From Lunularia cruciata (Eukaryota; Streptophyta; Marchantiopsida; Lunulariales; Lunulariaceae), in the NCBI GenBank assembly GCA_948567375.1, contig OX419759.1, positions 22,979,493 to 23,043,492 of the forward strand: DNA of 64,000 nt, written 5' to 3'. The notes below the pieces were generated by a model, which searched no databases, was not told the origin of the DNA, and saw only the letters and a list, made by a program, of their open reading frames with translations. Of the stretch, positions 55,500 to 64,000 are shown piece after piece. The first letter of the stretch is position 1, and each line of letters begins with the position of its first letter. A program made the position numbers and the translations under genes.

Positions 55500-57339
55500 C
55501 ACCTCCTGAATCAAATACTTGAACTAGAAATAAATTCATTTGTCTACCGGGTTTTGGGCCATGAAGATCACCAACAGCCATGAACGTCAGAACTCAAGAC
55601 CTCAAGACCTCGAAACTAAGTCTTGCTGCCGAATGATGAATTTTGCGTCAATAGTCCTCTTTATGGGCTGCTACGTCCCCATACAAAGAGTCCAACGTCC
55701 CCATCAATGACGAATGTTACAACTACAGTTTTGCAATCAAGGTTTCCTTGTAGTGCGTTGTAACATTTAAAGACCACCGTATTTCTCACAAGGACAGAAC
55801 TGGAACTGCTCGAGACTTGGGTTTCTTAAGTCGATGCCGATCAAAAACTCCATTATCATATCAATTACAAACTTTTACTGCAGAGAGCCAATATGTATGA
55901 TGTATAGTTACTTAGAAAAGTATGATACGAAACCTTTAGCCCCATCTCCCTACAGGATTCGGACAGTATAGGATGGTCAATGACTACGTGGATTCCATCT
56001 GATTGCTATTGGCTAGGTGGTAACTTCTAATCAGGTTCTTTCTTAATGCGTCACAACGTATGGGGCACTTCAATCAGCAGCCCAGCATTCTTCGTCATTT
56101 TTATCACATTTTTGAAGGCCATCCAGGTCACAGACAATGCGTACTATTGTTAGGATATCTTATTAAGATCTTTGTCCCCTATTTTCTCATTTAGAACTTA
56201 ACATCACGTCTAGAGGGACACATATGCAAATATTGTGTTACCTTTTTTTAGGATAAAGAGAGTCTTCCATTTGGCGAATTCGTTTAAATTTTTTTATCAA
56301 TACTCATGGCCTTCCGATTTTATTTTCATCATCCAAACATACGAAACATATCATTTTTAAGCGCTATCCTCCGAATTTGTGGTTATTGTATCGTCGTTTC
56401 TCAAGTCCGTCTATCAACTCTTCAAGTCTTGATACTGTTGTTATGCTGGATTCTTTATATTCTTTGAAGGTAGCTTTTTTCAACTGTAATCATTGCATAT
56501 CATTGATTGTATCAAATGTGAGATACCAATGAAACACTTTCCATTCTTTCTTTTGAGTGGAATCAAAAGCTGAATTAGCACAGCGATATAACTGTACTGT
56601 AGTTGTTGTTGATTCTGGTCGTATGTAGATTAGTGATTCATTGATTTTGCAAATCAATCAATCAACCTGTCGTTGCAGTCAAATTCTTGTGAAATTTTTT
56701 CGAGGTTTGATCGTTGATTGAAATTGGTACTTCTATCTTTGCTACAAATGTGCAGATTAGTTTCTTGTGTGGGATGCAGAAGCCTGAAATTCTAGCGGCC
56801 TTGGTGAGGAGGTATGCTTAACACTTTAAAGAATATATTTTACTTTTAGAATCTTTTAAAATTATACCCTAGAATTATTCCCTATAGTTAATAAGTGACG
56901 AGTGACCCTTAGTACCTAACCTACTTCATCCTTTATACAATGGAAAAGAAGTATGGACTACTCGCTCATAACGTATAGACCACCATCATGAGTGAGTTCG
57001 TCCCTCCATAATAAGGTAGTGATGAGTGAGTAGGTCCTTTCATAGTAAATGCCTGAAAGTTGAATAAACTTCATTTACACCCCTGCGCTGTAAGAACCTT
57101 CATTTAAATTTTATTTCCCAAGTGACCATGTAAAATTTTTGGGCAGTAAGGAAGTTCATGTGCGAACTAGTGTCCAAGTAACCATGTAAAGATGTGGAAC
57201 TACATCCATTGACCGCATTCTAAGGCTTTTGCGAATTCCAAAACTTGATAAATTTCAAACTCAAGGGGGAGTAGGCCTCTTCATAATCAATGCTTGAGTA
57301 AAGCCTAGGGCTACAAGACCTACCTTGTAGCAAAATGCA
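55500..57339. other. Gene-poor stretch with one isolated exon-like segment
   Basis: I find no domain, LTR or RNA gene. The only coding-like piece is 56756-56811: it follows TGTGCAG, is open (ISFLCGMQKPEILAALVRR) and ends before GTATGC, as an internal exon would. No partner exons could be linked. A loosely repeated GTAGGNCYYTTCATARTNAATGCYTGA-type sequence occurs near 57030 and 57265. Confidence 0.4.
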
Positions 57340-57789
57340 ATTTTATTTTGGTCTTGGGATTAGTCTCTGTTGGACTTCACACCTTCTGGTCTTTTGAAAG
57401 ACAAGAATAGCTTCTTTGCACTTGAGCCAATCACTACAAATCTGAGCCTTGGCAGTGTGTAGTTGAATTGTTGTTATCAGCATCTAGATGTTGTGAGATA
57501 TGGAAGAAAAAGTTTCATTCACTTGAACTTTCAAACAATTCCACATGTTCATAGTCTTTCAAAAAATTGACAGCTTTTGCCATAGATGATTTGATTGGTA
57601 CCTCTCTTTGAAAATCTTTTTCTCTTTTCTTTGGAGGTATAATATCACAAACAACATACAACCTCGCGAGGATTTTCATTTATTTGATTGAAAATATTTC
57701 CAAGACCTCTTGTCAAAGATGTGGTTCTTACTATAAGTAGCTCTATATTATAAGTAGCATTTATCATTTGCACATGTCACTTAATCACT

Positions 57790-58200
57790 TTTGTTACATG
57801 GTTGAATAACTGGATAGTCTATCTACTACTTGATCGAAGTGTACGATCTGCTCTTCTTCCTTTTCATATTCTTGAGAACTTAGACCTAGTTGTATGTTTG
57901 GTGTAGATGACTCAAAGAAGTCCAATTCTCTACTTGAGCTTTGTTGCTCTACCATACCCAACAGAACATCCTCATTAAAGAAATAATTAGAAAAACTACA
58001 ATGTAGTAAGGTGCCCACATGAGGCTCAAGGTACTTGAAAATGATATGTAGTTCATACCCAACATATATTCATCTCTACATTAAGGACCCATCTTTTGCT
58101 CTTTACCATGGGGAATAAATGCAAGGACAAAATATCTGAATGTACATAACAATAACAATAGGTACTTGAAATTTTTTTCTTAAGGTATAATAGTCTCTAA
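57790..58200 (-). pseudogene. Ty1/copia remnant (integrase-RT spacer)
   Basis: The minus strand reads AFIPHGKEQKMGP and then, in shifted frame, GTLLHCSFSNYFFNEDVLLG. This pattern is like the copia pol segment after integrase, where host-like sequence VPKEKRxKLDP is followed some 30 residues later by a DVVFNED block. An acidic stretch (SSQEYEKEEEQIVHFDQVVD) follows, as in that spacer. It is short, frameshifted and lacks both neighbours, so it is only a probable call. Confidence 0.4.
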
Positions 58201-58259
58201 AGTGGAAGATCTTGATTTAATCAATGTTCTTATATGGAGTATAACATAGCTCTATGATG

Positions 58260-58923
58260 TCATGCGTATAAACATCGCTACACAACATACATCACTGTCA
58301 ATATCATACACTATAGAGCTCAAACTCACACATATGTCATACATGAACTCTAAAGTGTCACAATAATCAGTTCTTCTTCAACTCAAATTACACTCAAATC
58401 AGATAGGTACTCAATCCTTCACTCAAAAATCTACTAACAATTGGGCACTGATTACAGTCAAGCCACACCCACTCTAGCTAAGAGAATCCAAGTGACACTT
58501 TCCGGTCTTTGTCCACCATAGCCAAAAACTCATAGGCTCAACATCAAAGAAATGAGCTCTTTGGAGCTACACTTTGTAGGTATACCCCTTTGCTCAACCT
58601 AGGTCTCCTGCTCTAACGGTGCCATTGATGGCACATCCAATGGTGAAAATGGTGCAAGTGACAATAGGTCTCACCATGTGATTGATACCCTAACATGAAA
58701 TTGGACCACCAATAAGTAGTCCTTGAGTAACTACCAAAATATATCTATGACTACAAACACTACCACTCCACTTAATTTGAGCAAACTAGTCTTGGCGCTA
58801 CAAATGTTGTGATAACTATCGTGCTTATATACATTGCTACACAACATATATAGTTGTCAACATCATACACTATAGAAGCACAACTCACACATGAGTCATA
58901 CATGAACTCTAAAGTGCCACAAT
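58260..58923. repeat. Pair of direct repeats of about 105 bp, 558 bp apart
   Basis: The units are 58260-58364 and 58818-58923. Shared blocks are GCTACACAACATA, TCATACACTATAGA, CTCACACAT and GTCATACATGAACTCTAAAG. They may be parts of two copies of a larger repeat, or of LTRs of the gypsy remnant to the right, but I could not trace LTR ends. Confidence 0.7.
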
Positions 58924-59087
58924 TGCCCCTCTAGCTAGCGGTTAGGTCCTTCTAACTCCAAATAGCCATCTACTGCAAGTATATGGTATACCTATGGTGG
59001 GCAAAGATTAGGAGGCCGAGTGCTATTGAGCCCTATTGTTAGTTGCTTATTTGCAATCTATACCACAAAGGGTGAACTAGCTATAGG

Positions 59088-59378
59088 TCAAGTACATCTA
59101 GAACATAACCACTGTCCTTGAGGAACCACCATGAGGGGAGGAGTCAAACATGCCATATGCCATCCTCTCAAACATCTATCACACACTAACATAATAGAAA
59201 CTCTACTAAAAGAGCCACATAACATACACTGCAAGCTTGCATGTACAAGTGCCACGCTTTGATCCATAATGCCATCAATGTTTGGAAAGTGGTATGGTGC
59301 ACAATTATGCAAATGATCCTTCCAAATAAAAACGTCATGGCCTTCCAACACCATCACATCTAGAAGGCAAAACCTCAT
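59088..59378 (-). pseudogene. PHD-finger domain at the end of gypsy-type pol
   Basis: This 96-codon open block contains CMLCGSFSRVSIMLVCDRCL, GWHMACLTPPL, and PQGQWLCSRC. These have PHD zinc-ligand spacing: C-x2-C, C-x2-C, H-x2-C, C-x2-C, with the conserved Trp before the last pair. Upstream in the same frame, DVMVLEGHDVFIWKDHLHNC looks like the linker after the integrase. PHD fingers commonly read histone H3 tails. On the same strand and about 400 bp after the integrase core it most likely belongs to the retrotransposon, perhaps as a targeting module in place of a chromodomain. Fusion with a decayed host gene cannot be excluded. Confidence 0.6.
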
Positions 59379-59757
59379 GCAATTTCAAGATAGTACAACC
59401 TATAGTAACATCAAGTGTTGTCGGTGCTATCTACTATAGATATACATAATCACTTGGATGAAATTGATGGATTGAGGGTCTATAACCTCTTTGAATGGTA
59501 GCATAACATAAGATATCCTTGTGATGAGCAATCACCAAGTTCTAAATAGCCATCTTCATAACTCTCTGAAAGATCTCTACCCATTGAGAACATGCCCTCA
59601 CCCATAAGTTTGGATCATCTAAGTCCAAAATTACAATATCATCTTGACAAATGGCTACAAGTAAATTTTGATCTCATCCATAGAGTAGATAGTAATGAGA
59701 GAAGGATGCTAAGGAGGCTTGCCAATTGAATGAATAGCCCACGGCCAACCAAGGTAA

Positions 59758-60126
59758 CTAGCAATCCCAATCTCCCATGTGAGCTCTTTGCAAACCATAC
59801 TTATGCAATCCTCTCTTCACTATTTGAGCCACTCTCTCTGCTAATCCATTTGCCTCAGGGTGATCTTGGAAGATAGTATGATGATCAATCAAGGCCTTAT
59901 CACAAAAGACCTGAAATTCCTCCAAGAACTCTATACCTTGATCAATCAAAACCTCAACTGGTGCACCAAAATGACTAAGAACCAAATCCAAGAACCAATA
60001 AGCCGTCCTTTCATTGGACTTATCAAGAAATGACACCAACTCAATCCACTTGGAGAAGTGTTCCACCATAACCAAAACATATTGATGATGTTTCACAATC
60101 AACAATAAAGGTCTAACAATGTCCAA
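59758..60126 (-). pseudogene. Gypsy-type integrase core (second family)
   Basis: The open block of 122 codons begins just before the first catalytic region. The catalytic triad is readable as Asp in LDIVRP, Asp in LIDQG and Glu in PEANGLAERV. The reading continues to KYGLQRAHMGDWDC, where a stop ends it. Confidence 0.75.
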
Positions 60127-60622
60127 ACTTCAATGGTGACCTAATCCCATGATAGGTAATGGGTGTAACCATGGCATAAGAGCAATAAATGATACTCTAA
60201 CTGGGTCACAAACCACACATTTGGCAACAAACTAGTGTACACTAGTCTGCATATTGCACCACCAATAATGACTATGGAATAAGCTATATGTATCTTTTAC
60301 TCTAAAATATCCTAACTCCTCATGAGCATGATGGACCAACTATGATCTCTAAGATGGAAGTGATACTACTTGCACTCTACCATCCTCCCATACAAAAAGA
60401 AGGTATCTACACTCCAATCTAAATTGTTTGGCTTGTTGAAGAACACACTTTCTCTCCTTGGTACCAATTATGCCACCCATAAGACCAATACAAAGATAAT
60501 CCATCACTAAGACATCATCATGAATATCTTATTGAATTGTACAATATCTCCACCCTTTGGATCTATGACCTCAATAACTCCTCTTACATACGTTGAGAGA
60601 GATACCACGAAAGTCTCACAAA

Positions 60623-60907
60623 CTATACATAGAAAGGTAGATGCATGCCAACTTGGCACCATTTCCTCATTTGTCTCACCATGCAAATAAGCTCCAATCT
60701 GGTCTTATTGGTTGTGACATGGATTCTACTCAACCCATTTGCATCACGGTTCACCACTCTAGGTCTATGAATAACCATGGAATCATACTCTTGTAAAATC
60801 AGAGTCCATTGTGAAAGCTTCCTTGAAAGCTTGTTGGACTTCATCAACCACTTTAGTGGTTGATGATCAATGATGAGAGTGAAGGGATTACCAAATAGGT
60901 AATACAA
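60623..60907 (-). pseudogene. Gypsy-type RNase H, C-terminal half (second family)
   Basis: YLFGNPFTLIIDHQPLKWLM contains the conserved DHxPL block. LQEYDSMVIHRPRVVNRDAN, then GLSR, is the typical end of gypsy RNase H (H-x-P-G-x-x-N-x-x-A-D-x-L-S-R, here with Arg for Gly). The N-terminal half lies in another frame at about 61100-60910. Confidence 0.75.
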
Positions 60908-61560
60908 AAAGTGATTTTATCCATATTATTACCAAGCATTCTCCCTCATATGAACCATACTTCACCTCCATTGAATTGTTGGAGCGTTTAGCATAGGCCA
61001 CCATAAACTCCTTCCCCTTATCATCATGTTGGGTGAGAATTGCTCCAAGCTCCAACATACTTCGATCAATGTGAACTTGGAATGGTCATCCTCTAATAGG
61101 TCTCCAAAGAATAGGAGCAGATATCAACCTCTCATTAAGCACTAAAAAATCTCTCTCATGCTCATCTCTCCAACACCACTCATGTGTAAGCTTCATCAGC
61201 TTCATCAACTTCATCAATGGCACTAAATCCTCTAACATAACGGTGATAGAAGTTTGCTAACCCAGGAATGCTCACACTTTACTTGCATCCGTAGGCCAAG
61301 GAATATGTGCAATAATCTCCACCTTGGTTTGCTGACTTGTTGATTATTTGGGTCACACTATCCTTCTTAATTGGCATCACTATAGTTGATATATATTCTC
61401 TATGTGACATCTACACCAAATAAACCTCAAAAAGGTCTCTACTCCGACTATGAATCAATATAATCTCCATGTCATTATTCTATAGGGATGTCAAAAAATT
61501 GATGTATCACTACTAAGCTCAATCCAAATACCAAGTCTTTTTAGAGCACCCAAATCATTC

Positions 61561-63519
61561 ATGTTGAAGGTAAAACCACTTGTGTAGCTCCTCAAGAACC
61601 TCTAAACTCTCCATCCTTCCACTCTTGTAAGCTTGGGTCCAAGATTTGGCTCCCAAATATCCTTTATAATTGATGTAAGAATAGAAGATATACTGATTGG
61701 CTGATAAATTGGGCCCTTGAGACTTTAATGTCATGCTCCCAACCACTAGAGTTCCTAACCTTAGTGTGGAAAACTCTCTTTGATCTTGTTTCAAGCTCTA
61801 TATATCCTCTAGCTTCATCCCAAGTAGACCAAAGGTGTAACCCAAGTAGACCACATTTACTTGGATGGACCCCAAGTAGACCACTCTCACTAGTAGCCAT
61901 TGGCTATGTCCCAAGAATACCTTGCCCACTTGGTCCATTGCCACCAACATGTGCCTGAATCATCTTGATAGGCATAAAGCTCACAAGTGTTTGAGTGGTG
62001 ATAACTATCAAGCGGATCCTACATTGCTCTGCCAAGCCAAGGTTCACAATCCAAATCAAAAAATTGAGGTCCATAGCTTGACTTAAAACCTGACTCCTAG
62101 ATGCCTCTAACACACCTATGATAGTGGTAATATTGGTACAAAAACCCATTGCCCGCTCCATCTCATTAGCATTGGGCTCCACCAATTGCTATACTGTGAG
62201 TCCCAACAAAGTCCAAGACCTCCTTCTTGAAAAGCATATGAGCTTGGGAAACTCATAAGTGTGGGTAAAGCCACTCTGGGCTATCCAACAAGATTCACCA
62301 TCGCCACAAGTGACCCATTAGCCACTACTACCATCTAAGATTTGCACCCAACATCCAAAATATCATCAACAATAAGGTGGTCTAGTCGCTGAATCCTATC
62401 ATAAGCACATTATAGAACCTCTTTATGTAAGAGCTTTGTCCAAAGACAAAGACAATAAGCCCGTGATCCCACTTTGGTTGCATCTAACAACATGGCAAGT
62501 CCCATCCAAGAATGGACCTGATGTGTACTTGCCACCACCCGGGTATGAGAATCACCCATCACAAGGACATTCTCCAAAATGTAGGTTGGAGAAATGGATT
62601 GATGAACCTGAAGATATCATAGTATATGCAATATCTCCCAAAACACACCAAAATGGGGATCTTTAGAGACCTTGACCTCAGACATCATGTGTATGTCCCT
62701 AACATGGCTATCTAGGATTTACCAAATAAATAGGATCACATCTCTCCAAATCTTGCATCCTCAACAAGGAAATGTCCAATGGTAGGGTCCTTTGGTAACC
62801 CCTAATTGCTGACATCTATAATAACTCAAGATACCACATGATGTAGAGAAATTTTCCAAGTAGTCTCATCTCTCTCCACATACAAGTACCTCTATACTTG
62901 TAGACTTGCTTGTAATATCATAGCTAGTCTAATGCTAATCCCACCAAACAACTCCAATAGACATACTCTCTCTATTGGATAGTGCCAAGCAATGAGTGTG
63001 GTATCCAAGATGACAAGGTAATAAACTCCAGAGGCTCATCTTCACACTGGTCTCCTAGTGGTACAAAAGCTCTACCCCAAGCATGTTGCACCAATTGATC
63101 TGCATGTTGCTACAATACCTCCTCTGAGCTCCACAATGGAACATTCAAGGTGGATCCCACTTGTACTCCAAACAATCCCACTTGTACTCCAAATCTGAGT
63201 GATCTCCTTTGGTACTGGAGTATCCTTTGCATGGGCATTCCACTCCAATAAGTCACTAGGCAAAGTAACAAAATCATTGAAAGTTGAAACTGATGCCATG
63301 GTCCTTGACTATAGTGAGCCAAGATTACCACTTCTAAAGCATATTGGTAGGCAATATACCATCCCTCACCTGACTACCAACTTGGTCTGTATGAGGTTGT
63401 CTCCTCCTAACAGTCAATACTAAAACCCATGAGGTATAATACTGCTCCACCAACTAGCATATCATATGACTCAGCTATTGTCATAATGGCATGAGCTCTC
63501 ACTCCAAAGCTATCAATAG
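61561..63519. other. Decayed repeat-like DNA, no assignable gene
   Basis: Open blocks of 75-95 codons occur on the minus strand (61794-61555, 61900-61664, 62185-61904). They could be the gag or protease side of the second gypsy element by position, but no knuckle or DTG/DSG motif is visible. Confidence 0.35.
62436..62666 (+). pseudogene. Unidentified coding-like block
   Basis: 76 codons read KDKDNKPVIPLWLHLTTWQV, then GPDVYLPPPGYENHP, then LEKWIDEPEDIIVYAISPKT, and end in a stop. The amino-acid make-up looks protein-like (Trp, Pro and charged residues mixed), unlike the neighbouring random frames. I do not recognise it. It might be a captured host-gene piece or part of an unknown transposon. 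Confidence 0.3.
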
Positions 63520-63860
63520 AATGATGAGGCTAAATCTAGACAATGAGCTCTCCACATGTGATGCATTATATAGAACCATAGATGTGTTTGGATCTAAAAT
63601 AGACACCTCTCCACATTGGTTGTTTGTAGCTCTAGATTGACAACTAAAGCCTCCCCAACATAAGGGGCTACACACCATAGTCTAATAATACCCTTTGTGG
63701 TGTATAGACCTTCCTTGAAGGTCCCACCAAATAGAAAATACCCCTCTAGTTATCCAATATGACAACTCTAAGTGTGAATCACGCTCACTCAAAGGTAGGT
63801 CAAAAGTTGGTAACTGCTCCAATCTAGCTACTATTGCCTACCATAAACCATTGGTCATTG
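63520..63860 (-). pseudogene. Unidentified decayed coding-like segment
   Basis: The minus strand reads FDLPLSERDSHLELSYWITR, then GVFSIWWDLQGRSIHHKGYY and a stop, then SRATNNQCGEVSILDPNTSM and VLYNASHVESSLSRFSLIIL. Only one stop is seen across about 100 codons in this frame. I do not know the family; being next to gypsy remnants, a transposon origin is likely. Confidence 0.35.
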
Positions 63861-64000
63861 AGCGGATCCCATGCTCCTCAACCAAGTTAGCTCTTCTATA
63901 ACCACCTCTACTTTAGAAGCAAGGACCTATTCTCACAAAGTGTGCCAGCCAACCGGAACACAAGAGTTGGGTCAACTCCCAATGTAAATATATCATTGGC

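Larger units (their letters stand above)
59088..61560 (-). mobile_element. Second Ty3/gypsy remnant, pol with C-terminal PHD finger
   Basis: On the minus strand, the RT end is near 61320-61210 (VEIIAHIPWPTDASKV, stop, AFLGLANFYHRYVRGFSAI). RNase H is at about 61100-60720 (LELGAILTQHDDKGKEFMVA, FTLIIDHQPLKWLMKSNKLS, EYDSMVIHRPRVVNRDANGL). The integrase zinc region is near 60290-60190 (HYWW, VAKCVVCD). The integrase core is at 60130-59790 (LDIVRPLL, VMVEHFSKWIELVSF, HFGAPVEVLIDQGIEFLEEF, HPEANGLAERV). The integrase C-terminus is stop-ridden, and a PHD finger follows at 59378-59088. Sequence and domain make-up differ from chromovirus copies 1-4, so this is another family. LTRs were not found. 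Confidence 0.75.

Noticed and set aside
59088-59378. PHD finger as an independent host gene
   Set aside because: The same strand carries gypsy RNase H and integrase just upstream, and the linker reads through in the PHD frame; a retrotransposon origin is simpler, though not proved.
1-64000. tRNA or rRNA genes
   Set aside because: I found no cloverleaf with A and B boxes and no rRNA blocks; the TGGTATCAGAGC strings are primer-binding sites.

Overview
The window is nuclear DNA of a land plant. The evidence is spliced genes with GT-AG introns and plant-type products, and abundant LTR retrotransposons primed by initiator tRNA-Met. Nothing identifies the species. Low GC, decayed chromoviruses and an unusual non-LTR element would fit a seed-free plant such as a bryophyte, but that is a weak inference.

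Region 1 (about 1.6-27.7 kb) is a nest of transposons. The oldest layer is a decayed minus-strand non-LTR retrotransposon (LINE-like), now in four pieces: 27720-27241, 10825-9964, 4379-3791 and 2292-1635. It is split by a 1.5-kb inverted-repeat element (2293-3790), by Ty3/gypsy chromovirus copy 1 (4380-9963) and by copy 2 (10826-27240, without its 5' end). Copy 2 contains an unidentified 1-kb insert (14050-15085) and chromovirus copy 3 (15123-26344, target duplication ATCAT). Copy 3 in turn contains copy 4 (16900-22482, minus strand, target duplication ATATT). All four copies belong to one family: gag with a CCHC knuckle, protease, RT, RNase H, integrase and a chromodomain. Their LTRs carry a TATA box preceded by GAAnnTTC arrays that match heat-shock elements. 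Every copy is broken by stops and frameshifts.

Region 2 (about 27.7-50.3 kb) is gene space with higher GC and two intact-looking genes on the plus strand. The first (30173-39964, 10 exons, 2309 aa) has five CCCH zinc fingers like animal ZC3H3 and plant C3H7, behind a very long low-complexity N-terminus coded by a 5.4-kb first exon. The second (44120-49585, 15 exons, 466 aa) is a WD40 histone-binding protein of the MSI4/FVE type. Both models rest on in-phase GT-AG junctions throughout. Two introns of the second gene contain hairpin or palindromic inserts.

Region 3 (50.3-64 kb) is again repetitive. A minus-strand Ty1/copia element (50357-55494) has both LTRs, a PBS and a perfect CTTGA target duplication, but has several internal stops. 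Beyond it lie a small copia remnant, a pair of direct repeats and a second, unrelated gypsy remnant (61560-59088, minus) whose integrase is followed by a PHD finger. The last 1.5 kb is decayed coding-like sequence of unknown type.
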